From Malaya genurostris (taxonomy: Eukaryota; Arthropoda; Insecta; Diptera; Culicidae), in the NCBI RefSeq assembly GCF_030247185.1, contig NC_080572.1, positions 41,074,896-41,138,895 on the forward strand: a DNA stretch of 64,000 nucleotides, in the 5' to 3' direction. Positions 1-11,275 of the stretch are shown one piece after another (the first letter of the stretch is position 1; every line of letters starts with the position of its first letter). The notes beneath the pieces were generated by a model that saw only the letters and a list, made by a program, of their open reading frames with translations, did no database searches and was not told the DNA's origin. A program made the position numbers and the translations under genes.

Positions 1-53
1 ACGCGTTTAAAGTTTATTTTCTATAAAATCGAATGAAACTACTTATTTTTCTA

Positions 54-339
54 AGGGCGTGTAGGGTCTTACACATATTTTATTATTGTATTTAGTTATA
101 ATAAAACATTTCAAGAATGTTTTGTCAAATTTTCAAGTTGAAGAAAAACTCTAGGGACTTGCGCCGAGGTCTTCCCTTTTAGTGTTATCAAGTAAGGAAA
201 GATAAAGGCCTATAACTTCTAGAGTTTTGTTCCGATATGCTTAAAAATTTGACAAAATATTCTTGAAATGTTTTACTATAAGACAAATACAAATAAAAAA
301 TAAAATATTTTTGAAAAGTATTGGACCCTACCCGCCCCT
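54..339. repeat. 286-bp MITE with TA target duplication
   Basis: The ends are inverted copies: AGGGCGTGTAGGGTC on the left and AGGGGCGGGTAGGGTC read inward from the right. Homology between the arms continues inward (around 95-146 against 200-290). A TA flanks each side (52-53 and 340-341), as expected for a Tc1/mariner-mobilised element. There is no coding capacity, so it is non-autonomous. It abuts, and probably interrupts, the transposase relic that starts at 342. Confidence 0.75.
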
Positions 340-341
340 TA

Positions 342-600
342 AGAAGCATGATGGTGATAAAAGGGGTCAAAAGGACAGTAAAATTACGAAGAAGGTGGTA
401 CAGCAGTTCAAGAACCGTCCAAACATGTCAATTCAAAATGTCGTTAAAAAGTCCAAGATACCAGCCAGTTTGGTTCAGAAATCCATGGGGCGAGCTGGGT
501 TACATGTTTACAAGGCACAGAATGCTCCAAATCGAAATGAAATTTGAAAATCATTTTGAAAATCTGCGACCGGAAGCTTTATACGAGGGTTATTACTTAT
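342..600 (+). pseudogene. ITm (Tc1/mariner) transposase N-terminal relic
   Basis: The frame open from 263 to 547 encodes, after the MITE boundary, a basic helix-turn-helix-like stretch. It contains SIQNVVKKSKIPASLVQKS followed by GRAGLHVYKAQ and PNRNE. This layout (two HTH motifs, then a G-LxxYK linker) is known from the DNA-binding half of ITmD37E/Tc1-like transposases, which bind their own terminal repeats. Reading continues weakly to about 600 (RKLYEG-like residues) and is then lost. The catalytic domain is missing. The upstream part is displaced by the MITE at 54-339. Assignment to the ITmD37E group rests on resemblance to the copy at 33139-34306 and is less certain than assignment to the superfamily. 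Confidence 0.6.
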
Positions 601-654
601 GTATTTGGTCTAAAAATGAAAACAGTATTATATATGATCAGAAAAGGTTTCATT

Positions 655-1297
655 ATTTTTCAAAACATTCCCCTAAACTTTTGCATACGCTTTAACTAAT
701 TTTCATAACATATTTTTCCACTCTGCTTGTGGTACCCCCAAAACATGGTTTTGAACGCTTCAACAGCTTCTTCAAGAGTATTTCATCGCTCTCCATGCAG
801 TTTATTCTTCACGGCAGGGAACAAATAGAAGTCGTTAGGTGACAATTCAGGACTATACGGCGGGTGGTCCATCAATTCAACGTTTTGGGTGCTCAAATAT
901 TCGGTTGTTCGAGCCGATGTGTGAGAGCTTGCATTATCGTGATGAAGAATGGTTTTGCGTCTTGCGTGTGTTTTCCTCATTTCACGAAAAACTTCTGGCA
1001 AATGGTGGTATACCAATCAGAATTGACGGGCTTACGATCCTCTAAAGCAACGGTAGCAATATGTCCGTCAACACCGAAAAATTAAGCCACCATTTTCTTT
1101 GAAGTGCTTCGAGCGCGAACAATTTTTCGTTGGATTTAGTTCTTCTTGGAACACCCATACAGTCGATTGCTGTTTAGTTTTGCGCTCATATGAGTAAACC
1201 CATGTTTTGTCACCTGTGTAGATGTTATACACCAAATTTTACACACCACGATTGATTTTTTTCAGTATGTTTTGCACCAATCGGAAAGAGTCTTTAT
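655..1297 (-). pseudogene. mariner (DD34D) transposase, catalytic and C-terminal part
   Basis: Reading leftward from 1297, several frames together give the mariner signature. First comes TGDKTWVYSY with the first catalytic Asp, then VNSDWYTTIC-like residues. Next is HHDNASSHTSA with the second Asp, and 34 residues later HPPYSPELSPNDFYLF with the third Asp. The longest uninterrupted piece is 783-1016. Frameshifts and stops occur on both sides, so it is dead. The tail (a W-K-C-type end near 655-740) is recognisable. The upstream side stops exactly where the repeat at 1298 begins. The matching N-terminal domain of the same mariner subfamily lies at 3064-3330 on the same strand. I infer that this was one copy later split. 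Confidence 0.85.
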
Positions 1298-2362
1298 GTC
1301 GTGAATATGACTTACTTTACTTTTCAAAATTAGCCATATGGAAGAATGGGCAGAACTTAATCGTGAATATCTCGACTTGTATTAATGGCAGCAACATAAT
1401 TCTTTCACTATTTCATCAAAAATATGTACAGGAATTTAGGATAATATTTTGAACAGTGTGAGATAACCACAAAGAACTAAAAAATTAAGTTTTCTGAAAA
1501 TTTTAAAACAACGCGGAGAACTCTTTGCTTGGGTTTTTCGCGCAAGGACGACGATTTTGAGGTAGTCAGGTACATATCTTCAACTGAACGTTATAAAAGG
1601 GTAACCGTGGTCGAAAATCGATAATTTCTTCTCGTGCGTTGGATGAAAGCAGACTTCGGGGCGAGAACAGCGGCATCGGAGAGCGCACTTTCTGCGTCGT
1701 TAAAAACCTCAAACGCTCAGGTCGTAGTTCCTCCCATTTTGCCTTCCGGTCGTCAAAGCGAGAAGACGCATTAAACCAGTTTGGCAATGCGAGCGGATGT
1801 GTCGGTTTGTTCGCAAAGCTAGTTTCAATTCAAGCAAGAACGATTGCATCAGCTGCTGATGGTTTGCATTGGAGAGAAAGAAAACAAGAAACGAAAAGTG
1901 GACAACATTATATAAAATCAGCCGTTCTAATGGCTCTAAATGTTATCTAAAGAACTATTAAGATTACTTGTTTGCAAATCGAAGGTAGAAATCATCAGTT
2001 TAGTGAAAATCCAAAATAATTCGATTTGCTTCGTGCACTTTTCGCTGTGCGAAAATCGTTCGAGAAAAATGTTCCGAACTGTGCTAAATATCGTAGAGAA
2101 TTCCACAATTCGGTCCTTCTAAAAGGCAGAAATGATTCCTGTACTGTACCTTGAAAATTTCTTTCAATGAAATATACCAATCCGAAATGAGATAATCGAC
2201 GTCAAAAATCGTTGAAAATTTTAGTAGTAAAAAGGGGGAAAGTTTCGCAAATCACACAATCGACCAACTATCAATTCGAATTCGAAAGTGTTAAGAAATC
2301 GTGTCAGTTTTATTCGTATTCACGACATCCAGTTATGTCTCTGTCATTACACACCCGTACTT
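1298..2362 (+). mobile_element. TATA-box repeat family, copy 1 (shorter form)
   Basis: The left end begins GTCGTGAATATGAC. Near the right end (2314-2326) the same motif returns inverted (tcgtattcacgac), followed by a conserved tail to about 2362. The sequence is collinear with the reverse complement of 30465-32361. Homology covers the terminus, a TATAAAAGG box, a G+C-richer middle and an A+T-rich distal part. Copy 1 lacks the tandem array and the histone-type stem-loop seen in the longer copy. I find no long ORF with recognisable homology. The 103-codon frame at 1639-1950 has no family I know. The class is unknown; inverted ends suggest a DNA element, but no convincing target duplication is visible. 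Confidence 0.6.
1592..1600 (+). promoter_or_regulatory. TATA box in repeat copy 1
   Basis: The sequence TATAAAAGG is a perfect insect RNA polymerase II TATA box. It is conserved at the homologous place in the longer copy (32041-32049, minus strand), together with the following ~50 bp (accgtggtcgaaaatcga). Conservation between copies suggests it is a functional part of the family and not a chance A+T match. No transcript evidence is available here. Confidence 0.5.
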
Positions 2363-3063
2363 TTTCGAGTGATTGTCAAATTACGTAGCATCCAACGTGA
2401 ACAAAGTTTTGATGTGGAAGACATCTTTGCTTCCTATATAGGGGTCCAAATAAATTCAGTAAGTAAGTGATATATCAATGGGAAAGCATAGCTCTGTTCG
2501 TTCAATCGATGCAAAAGCGAAGCTGTTAGAAGCACACGAATCTATAAATATGAGTGTAATTATAGCTAACGTTTTAGTCCTACGTGTAGCATGCCAGAGG
2601 TAGATTGTTGTTAGAGAGCAAGGCAGAAAGCGTTATAAAACGATTTGAAGCCTTAATTTTGGATGAAACTTTATGTTATGTCGTTTTCGCCTGAGAAATT
2701 TGCAACTACCCCATTTTGAGTGCTCAAGATTGATTTCTAATTTATATAAGATGAACTCGATTAATAATGAGAAAAAATGGTAGTAGCTTGGCGAAGAGAA
2801 GTTTAAATATCGAAATCCGTATCTCAAGAATGCACAAAGATATAATTGCATACATATGAGCTATTGATGTAATTTAGTCAGCTATAGAAGAAATACAAAT
2901 CAAGACAAACAGATTCTACATTCTGGGTTCGCGTGTTCGGTGTTGGTTCCTAATAAAGATCAGATCGACTCTCGTGCAATTGCGGATTCGAAGATGTGAC
3001 GATTGATTGAGCTGTTTGATTGAAAATGTCGATCATTAGAAATTTTGGTTGACTTATTCCACA
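2363..3063. other. Unassigned A+T-rich interval, possible transposase relic
   Basis: At about 2478-2600 a plus-strand frame starts MGKHSSVRSIDAKAKLLEAH. This vaguely resembles the first helix-turn-helix of Tc1-like transposases, followed by broken frames (DETLCY near 2660). The match is too weak to name a family. The interval lies between the two halves of the split mariner and is probably a further inserted element. Confidence 0.25.
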
Positions 3064-3330
3064 TCAATGACTCGAACAACCCCATTGGGCTGATCTTTGT
3101 AGTTTTTTCTCGACTATTTGTGCATGCAAAATAACATATAAGCTTTTCACACTAATGCCCAAGGCTGCCTCCATTTCACGGTACGTCACATGGCGATCTT
3201 TCATTATCAGATTTTGCACAGCATCGATGTTTTCAGGCAAAACAACTGATTTTAGACGACCTACTTTGAATTCATCGGCAAGCGAACGTTTTTTACAGTC
3301 GCATATAATTTTTCTGTCACACTGCTTCAA
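3064..3330 (-). pseudogene. mariner transposase N-terminal DNA-binding fragment
   Basis: The 88-codon frame reads RSLADEFKVGRLKSVVLPE, then NIDAVQNLI and DRHVTYREMEAALGIS. This is the linker and second HTH of a mariner transposase, the part that contacts the terminal repeat. The following ILHAQIVEKK matches the ILHEHLxxKK region of the same subfamily. Downstream sequence (the conserved CSRWIPHNL segment and beyond) is lost near 3064. Same strand, same subfamily and complementary domain content to 655-1297 suggest one original gene. About 1.77 kb now lies between the halves. Confidence 0.8.
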
Positions 3331-3705
3331 CTCTAAGATGCCGAGGGCTTTTTCTAATTTTTATTAATGAATTACCTAAAACTAGAAAAATTTCATTAGG
3401 CAATGTCGCATTGATCGACTTTGGCAGATCCAGTCCTTAAACTATTGAAATAGAGGTGAAAATGAAGAAAATACTGGCAAAATTGGTTGTACGAAATTTG
3501 ATGGATGAAATGAAAAGAATGGTACGGGGACTTTGGAAGGAAAAACTTTCTTGAAAAAAAATTTGTATGTTGAGCATTGATAGTTTCCCTGAAAATTTCA
3601 AGTAAATCCGCTAATCGCGAAGTTGATTTTTTGTGAGTAAAACTTGTGTGCGCCATTTTTATCAAATACACCCTTTATAGAACCTATCATCTATTAGCTA
3701 TTAGA
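3331..3705. other. Unassigned interval
   Basis: A+T-rich sequence. A 91-codon minus-strand frame (3396-3671) has no recognisable domain and is probably chance. I see no repeat shared with other parts of the window. Confidence 0.3.
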
Positions 3706-3915
3706 CACGGATAAAAATATATCGCCGGTACCATAATTTTTTCATCATGAACCATGTCTTCTCATGGAATTTCATGAACAAAATGATTGATACCATGAAC
3801 ATTTTCATGGAACATGTTTATGATATTAATAATTTGGCTCATGAAATCATGATAGACATTATTCATGATTTCATGTTTTTTTTATCATGGTACCGACAAT
3901 GGATTTTTATCCGTG
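3706..3915. repeat. 210-bp MITE rich in CATGA motifs
   Basis: The termini are CACGGATAAAAAT and its exact inverse at 3903-3915. Imperfect pairing continues inward through ggtaccat (about 3728) and atggtacc (about 3887), giving a terminal inverted repeat of about 50 bp. The interior is dominated by short catgaa/ttcatg palindromes. A related partial copy sits near 56165-56300. Target duplication is not clear. No coding capacity. Confidence 0.7.
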
Positions 3916-4339
3916 CAGTATTGTATGTTCTCAACGAACCAACTCATTTGGAGTTGAGGTTGTCGTCTGCATGGCTAATATTTTCGACCGATTGAAGCTC
4001 TGAGCAGTTTGAAGGAAAAATGTCACGAGGTACCACAATGACAATATTTTTCTCGTCCCCCAGATGGTTTGCCAAATGAAATACTTTCTCGCTAATTCTA
4101 TTAACAGGGATATGTGAAAAATTAGCCTTTGCTTGTATTTCATCGCTTTGTATGATTGGTCAACAAAGATTCATATAACTTCCTGACCCGACTTTGCACT
4201 TTTTCAAACCCTTCATCATCTCGGCAAAGTTTCTTCCTTGCATCGAAGTTCCATACTCCTTTTCTTATTTTAGTGCCCTGCACAGTTGACTTAGTATCAT
4301 ACAACTTTGGTATAGGACTACGTCGAACAATTATAAAAA
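3916..4339. other. Unassigned interval
   Basis: Short frames on both strands (3931-4143 minus, 4156-4362 plus) resemble nothing I know. No internal repeat or structure is visible. Confidence 0.3.
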
Positions 4340-4737
4340 TTATTTTTACGTTTCATCTTTGACTCATCAGCGCAGAGCAGTTCAAATTGAACTGCTTAGT
4401 GCTAAACTCGGCAGTTCAATTTGAACCGCTAAGCAGACGTAAAGTTTCTACTACGTACAGAACACTTTTTGTTTTGCAACGAAGCGCAATGTCTTTTCTG
4501 ACGTGCCGAACGAAAACGTATAACTAAACCTGCATCGCCCAGAAAATAGTCGAAAACCCGTTTTCGTTCGGCACGTCAGAAAAGAAATTGCACTCCGTTG
4601 CAAAACAAAAAGCGTTCTGTAAGTAGCAGAAACTTAACGTCTGCTTAGCGGTTCAAATTGAACTGCCGAGTTTAGCACTAAGCAGTTAAATTTGAACTGC
4701 TCTGCACTGATGAGTCAAAGACGAAACGTTAAAATAA
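4340..4737. repeat. 398-bp fold-back MITE, 179-bp arms
   Basis: The left arm 4340-4518 is the near-perfect reverse complement of 4559-4737, leaving a 40-bp loop. Recognisable blocks are GACTCATCAG and the GCAGAGCAGTTC segment, and near the loop the TTTTCGTTCGGCACGTC block. Each arm also contains its own small palindromes (cagttcaaattgaactg). High arm identity suggests recent insertion or conversion. No ORF. Confidence 0.85.
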
Positions 4738-5332
4738 TAGAACCGGTTATGTGCCCTAGCACAAAATTTGGTTAACCCCTAAATGAATTATAAACAGATT
4801 TTATCATAATCGTTTAAACATATAATTGTTTGAGCTAAGGCTTTTAATTTTCGAAGCACACTGTCAGTTGGATTAGGTTTTACAGTTATTGGCTTCATAG
4901 TTGTCTCATACTGCCGAGAAACGAGATTAATCATTTGTAGTTCGAAGAAGGCTGTTTTGTGTAAAAATTTTGTGTAAATTATCCAGAAACGCTATGACAC
5001 TCTACTTTCCATACGAACTGATTTTATCAACATCTAATCCTGATCGATGCTCGACATACTGACAGCCGGGACTGATACCTTGGCATGGTCATCTGTGGAG
5101 AATAATACACTAACTAATGAGAATTCCCAAACAATGGGGTCTTGCACTAACCTGTGCATTACCCATTGACTGAAAAATAATCAATTTTGCATGATCGGGT
5201 AATCCCTCACAGGCAAAGTAAAGCGCATCTCCCAAGCAGTCTCTCACCAAACTAACATTGATTCATATTTCTAGTTGGCAAATTATGCGAGTGCGCTGTC
5301 AGTACCAGGTGTCACCTCACATTCATCTGTAT
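4738..5332. other. Unassigned interval
   Basis: No ORF over 60 codons and no repeat shared with elsewhere in the window. Nothing to report beyond A+T-rich unique-looking sequence. Confidence 0.3.
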
Positions 5333-5956
5333 ACTAGCTGAATTACCCGGCGTTGCTCGGAAATGTTTCGTGAAGGGAAGGCCGAAAAAAATTCTCGAAG
5401 TTGTCCTGCTTAGTGAAATACTCTTGTAGTGAAACATAACTTAAACGACAACTCGATTGAACAATACTCCGTTCATGTTCAGATTGCGAATGATCAGTGT
5501 CCCATCTCAGATCTCACAATAATCATAATTTTCATGGTATTCTCGACAAACTGAATCAGTTTTATATTTGAACCCTTTTGTTAGAAACATTTAAAACACC
5601 TTTCTCTCTATTAATACCATCTTAGTAACCTCCAAGTTTCATATGTATATGTGCTTGTAACGTACTTCAGTACTTCCTCGTCACAATCGATCTACAATGC
5701 CTTTGGCTTCCATGGATATAATCACTTGCTACTTCCTCCTCTTTATAAAAATGTTATGACATCATGAATTGTTCAAAATTTTCCATCTGCTAATGATTAT
5801 AATATAACGAAAAGTTGTTTAACATAATAAATACATTCGTACTATAGAATAACTTTTTATAATTTATTTTATCAAGGCTTTAACCATTTTGGCCGTTCAT
5901 CGGGGAGGAAAACTTAACGATTCGGTTAATACAAATGTTGTTGTAAACTCTGTATA

Positions 5957-6197
5957 AAATGTTCAAAACGACGTATGTAACAATGAGAGATTCTCTTTGT
6001 TTACTTTCTCTTTTGATTATTACGGCACTCTTAGCAATCCTTCTCTCCAATCATTTACCGATAGTAATAACTAAAGCTATCATCTTTTAATCTGCTCTGG
6101 AGAAATTACCGAAAAAAGCAGGAATATTTCGCAATAATCTAAAGAGAAGTAAACAAAGAGAATCTCTCATTGTTACATACGTCGTTTTGAACATTTA
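5957..6197. repeat. 240-bp MITE nested in the composite repeat
   Basis: Inverted ends of about 55 bp: AAATGTTCAAAACGACGTAT on the left (from 5958) and its inverse ending at 6196, both continuing through the gagagattctctttgtttac block. Flanking bases are A+T-rich and the TA duplication is ambiguous. The equivalent position in the second composite copy (36777-37140) lacks it, consistent with insertion into copy 1. Confidence 0.75.
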
Positions 6198-6479
6198 ATA
6201 CGGAAATTATTTCCATTACCTTGAGTCGATAGTTTTTTCAATTTACATAGCAAAATGCACATTGGTTGTATGATTCCGTCAATTCAGATCAATGTTGAGA
6301 TTACTTATTCTGTACCAATTTTTCGTAAAACCCGATCAATTTTCCCTTTCACTTTCCATGTTCGGGGCACTTACTCCACTCTCTCACCCTCTAAATAACC
6401 TTATAATCTATTTTTATTTATCTTACTTTTTGTCAGTGAACTTACTACAGATCTCCTTCATGATTACCCTGAGTAGTGT

Positions 6480-8500
6480 AGAAAGTAACTTTGCTTTAAA
6501 AAAATATCGATTTCCACCTTTGGTACATGTGCCAAACTTGGTGGCGATTCGTTTAGTTGTTTCGTAGTTATGCTGAGGCTTGAATACACTCACGTTCATA
6601 GGCAGACAAAGATTATTTTCCCTTAGTTCTTTGAATTCCCCGGAAAAAGGATCCAGATCTTTTGTAATTATTTGAAGAAAAATTCGACCTTGAAATTCTT
6701 GCCACTCTCTTGTTTTATTAAAAATGGGAGATTAAAATTTATTTTCAAAAACCCCTCCTTTTAGTCTAAATGTCGATTCTCTTCAAATTTCGTCATTGAC
6801 CCTCTCCCCCCATGTTAAGGACACTTCCTACACAATTTCCCCCCTGAAAATGTCCTAATGATCATTTCTGAAGATTTGAATATGATAGAAATCCGTTCAG
6901 TAGTTCCGGAGTTGCACCGTTACAAACTTTACATCTCCTTTTTAGAGGGATGTACTACATCCACCCAACACAAATTCCCTAAGTTGCACAAAAAGTATCT
7001 ATGGTCTTCAAAAAGTATCGATTCTCGTCAAATTAAATAATTTTTTTCATGACCCCTGTTAAGGATAGTTGCTACGCTCTCTCCCCCATAAAAATACCCT
7101 TACAACTATCTCTGAAGAGCAAAAAGCAGCTATGAAAAGTGTGATAGCAATCCGTTCAGTAGTGTCGGAGCTATGCCGTTACATTCCCCTTTTTAAATTC
7201 ACTTGCTACATCCACTCCCTATATCTATCATATCTAAGATATGGAAAATGTTGATCTTCAAAAATAATCGATTCTTGTTAAATTTTATAATTTTTTTTCA
7301 TGGCCCCTTCTGTTAATGATACTTGCTACGCTTCCTCCCCTATAAAAACACTTTCATGGCCATTTCTGAAGAGCAAGAAATAACTGTACCAAATTTTATA
7401 ACAATTCGTGCAATAGTTCCGGAGTTATGCCGTTACAAACATTACACTCCTTTTTTAGAGGCACTTACTACACCCTCTCCCCACATAATATCCTTATAAT
7501 CTTATCTGAGTTGTGCAAAAAATGTCTTCAAAAAGTATCGATTCTCGTCAAATTAGATATTATTTTTAATGACCACCTTTGTTAAGGACACTTGCTACGC
7601 TCCCTCCCCCCATGGAAATATTCTTATAACCATCTCTGAAGAGCAAGAATCCGTTAGGTAGTTTTGAAGTTATGCCATTACAAACATTTTACCCCCTTTT
7701 TAAAGGCATCTGCTGCATCCATCCCCCATTAAATTATATCTACGGTATGCAAAATGTTTCTAAGATCTTCAACAAATATTGGTTTTCATCAAGTTCCATG
7801 AATTTTTTCATGACCCCTCATTGGTTATGACACTTGCTACGCTCTCTCCTCCCATAAAAATACGCTTATGACCATCTCTGAAGAGCAAGAAGTACATGTG
7901 CCAAGTTTGATAGCAATCCGTTCAGTGATTCCGGAGTTATGCCATTACAAACATTACACCCCCCCTTTTTAAAGGCACTTGCTACATCCAGCCCCCATAT
8001 AATCATATCTAATATATGCAAAAATTTTCTATGGTCCTAATGAAGTATCGATTCTCGTCAAATTAGACAACTTTTTTCATGAGCTCCCCCTGTTAAGAAC
8101 ACTTACTACGCTCCCTCCCCCCATAGCAATACATTTATGATCATCTCAGAAGAGCAAGAAGTATCTGTGCCAAGTTTGGTGGCAATCCGTTCAGTAGTTT
8201 CGGAATTATGCCGTTTTAAACATTACACCCCCCTATTTAAAGGCACTTGCTACATCCACCCCCCATATAGTCATATCTAAGGTATGCAAAATGGTTCTAC
8301 GGTCTTCAAAACGTATCGATTCTTGTCAAGTTATATGAATTTTTCCATGACCCCCCCTTGTTTATGACACTTGCTACGCTCCCTCCCATATAAATATACT
8401 CTCTAAACCATCTCTGAAATACAAGAAGTACCTGTGCCAAGTTTGGTGGCAATCCGTTCAGTAGTTCCGAAGTTATCGCGTTACAAACATACAAACTTAC
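6480..8500. repeat. Tandem array of about seven ~260-bp units
   Basis: A recognisable phrase (aatccgttcagtagttccgg, then agttatgccgttacaaac) recurs near 6902, 7161, 7414, 7662, 7927, 8195 and 8463. The spacing is 259, 253, 248, 265, 268 and 268 bp. A more diverged unit ends near 6570. Each unit also holds gcacttgctacatcca, a tcgattctcgtcaaatta block and a gacacttgctacgctccctc block. Units differ by many substitutions, so the array is old. Short frames inside (for example 6858-7040) are not conserved between units and are not genes. Confidence 0.85.
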
Positions 8501-8522
8501 ATCCATTTTTATATATATAGAT

Positions 8523-11275
8523 TGCATGATGTGATAATTTCCTTCTAATAATTTTATTCATACCAGGCGAGAGATGCGTCTATGATGGTAACCCTATTTA
8601 GAATAAAATATCGCACAGCATTTTATTGTAGCGGCTAACGATCAGATGAAATGAACAAAACAATTTCGTTCTATTGAGCCAATCGTGATACCATTTCCAG
8701 TAATTGTTATGAGTATTACATGAGCTTGACACCTGCTTGCCCTGCTACGTCTATAAAATCCCATTAGTTCCAATTCTGACCCTACCCGACAAAACAAACT
8801 AAAGAATCTCGACGAGAGCATGTATTTTGTCCTTTCGGTTTCGTACCTGCAGCCAAGTCTGAAAAAAAAAACGAATGAAAGGAAGAGCTGCATGGTGAAC
8901 ACCTTTATTCACCCCTGACTTAAACCCACAGAAAAAATTACCGCAAAAGAATTTTCTCGTATTCCCAGCCCAACAGTCTGCAGTTTTCACCAGGTACCGT
9001 CTTCTGGATGCCCGACAGGCCAACAGTGACTTTTCCTCCGGACTATACACAGACGAACAACAGCACACATTATACCAAATATGTGTTGCTACTATTTCTC
9101 GAATTCTGAAAGCAAAAGTTTCGTAATGGCTTCTCCCCTATGCCATCTTGTATGAGCGTTTTATTCTGTAGACACAGCAGCAGGACCTCCCCATGGAAGT
9201 GTTCTGGGCAAAGTATTCATCCTCCAACGCAGTAATACGTAGCACTGATCAATGTAGGGACAGCCTGCATCTAAAAATGTTTTCTCCCTTTTTAGAGTCC
9301 AACCGAAATAACAACGCCAACCAGGAAAATATCATCGTTCGTACCCTGCCACAATTTACTCAGGCATACTGGGTTAGGCTTGATCATGAAGAGTAGTCCA
9401 CGTTGAACTGATCCTTTGTTAAGAGCACCATCGGATAAATTGAAATATAGGGTTGGATTACGAATCGAACAACATTTTTTGTTGCCAGCTTGACAATTGC
9501 ACATCCCTAGCGTCCCGTACAGAAACGCAACAAACCCAAGCAGGATGCAACACAGTCCGTCGCTTTAGCTAATGGAATCCAGGACGACCGGAGTACACGT
9601 ACGGAAATTCCCTGGTGGCCATCCGGCAGCCGCATATGGTGATAACTGCGCACGGGTATCAGAAAACTTTTCCTTTCATTCCAGGGAGGCTGCCTGGAAA
9701 AAAAATTGTTCTTCCTCACTTGCACTTTCAAACTTCCAGACGGCATCCTTAACTCGAAACTCTCGTCCTCGGGCAAATGAAATGTATCCAGTCAACCGAA
9801 GGCTGGCCTGCAATTCATGGCCCGTATCTAATCAGCGTAGGGACCGACCAGGAAGCTGGCTTTTATTTGAAACTAACCACAATTTTTGGGGGTTTGGTAA
9901 TGCGTGTAAAACACTCTGTCCCATGCATTCTCGTATTCTGATGGATCTAGCACTGTCCCGGTCGGAAAGGTACGGTTCCTGGTTTATTTGGGGTGAGAAC
10001 CGTCCGAGACGGTCCCGGGCACGAACGTTGTCAGTCAGAACTTCGGGTTGGATTTATTTTTAATGAACTTGAAATTGTGTTAGTTGCTTTAATGCAGGGA
10101 TCTTCTCAGCAGCAGTAGAAACCGACAACCGGCAAGTGGAAGAATTTTTCGGTGGGTAATCTTATTTATTACGAGAGATACTTTTCTCCGGCAGAATAAT
10201 TGCTGTCTTGATGGTATGCGTTGCACTGAGCTGAGAACGTACGGAGATTTTCCGACTGCTATAGGGCTTGGGAAAGAAAGGGGGGTTTGTGGAAGGGCAA
10301 CGACTGGCTGGGTGCACGGAGAATTGCTTCCGTTGGATGGTGGTGAAAAGTTTTCATTAGGAAAACGATATGACTGGAATGCCTAATTGGAGTGAATTGT
10401 TATGGTATGATGGTGAGTGTTGAAGTTGTGTCTATCTAGTTTTAGTTGGAAAATTGAAACAAAAAAAAAGTTTACAGATAAATTTTGAAACACGAAATTC
10501 ATGTTGATTGCATCAAATTTAGTTTTGCACCCGATCTGAATTATTAAATATGCTTATTCCAGTGCATTTCGAGATTTTGCTTTTCTCAGTCATTTTTAGA
10601 ATATGTTCCACGATGCATTGGAGTTCTGAAATGCATTACAGCAAATGCATGCTTCACATAAGCGTATGAGCTACAGCATTGCATTCATGGCGTTTCTGGA
10701 ACTAAACTAAAATTGTTTGTTGCTTATTAGATACACAATTTATTTAAACATAACTTAAACATATGAAACAACGTCGTTTAAGTATCTCAATAGTACATCG
10801 CGTAGGTTTGGATTAACCTATGTTTTCACGAGCCAATAAGATTTTGCATAATGATGTCATCCTCTTGACCGTACGAACTATCGCACAAAAAGGAATCAAT
10901 AAATATATGACCCGACCATTTTTTCCACAGTCAGCTTCGGACTGTGAGCGAGGCAAGTTGTTTGATTAGTGAGCGGATGACAAAACTGAAAGTTACATTC
11001 ATTCGCTCGTAGGATAATGCATTGAGTGTGGCGTGCAGATGTCATTTTCGGTCTGCTCCACACCGTGTTCGCTTGAAATATTGAGTCTTAATTAGCTGTT
11101 GATGTTGATTCTCCGGTAACTAGCAGACTATAGACTGAACAAGTGAGCAAACCACTTATTAGCAGTGTAAAGTGAAAATTAAGTGAAATGAACGTATTCC
11201 AATTGGGTTTCACACGATGACAGCAAATGAACGGTAAATCAAGTTCATCTTTGACGTTGAGTGAGCAAACCACTG
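8523..11275. other. Repeat-poor island, no gene recognised
   Basis: The part at about 8640-10070 is richer in G+C and CpG than its surroundings and shares no repeat with the rest of the window. Frames of up to 163 codons occur (9572-10063 plus; 9507-9776 and 8799-9068 minus), but they overlap on both strands and I recognise no domain. 10070-11275 is A+T-rich. The island could be an untranslated exon, promoter or conserved non-coding sequence of a host gene outside the window; that is inference from composition only. Confidence 0.3.

Larger units (their letters stand above)
5333..8522. mobile_element. Composite repeat with ACCCGGCGTTGCTCGG end and tandem body
   Basis: The left end carries gaattACCCGGCGTTGCTCGG followed by aaatgtttcgt. 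This is repeated at 36777 (acccggctttgctcg, aaatgtttcgt), and similarity between the two loci runs at least 350 bp. The right end fades into a ttttatatatatagat tail near 8522. Between them lie a MITE (5957-6197) and an array of ~260-bp units. I recognise the opening motif as common in arthropod repeats but cannot name the superfamily. No reverse transcriptase or transposase frame is visible, so this is a non-autonomous or satellite-like element. Confidence 0.55.

Noticed and set aside
9572..10063. 163-codon plus-strand open frame, the longest outside known elements
   Set aside because: It overlaps long minus-strand frames, has no recognisable domain, and lies in a G+C-richer island where chance frames are longer. 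No splice or start context supports it.
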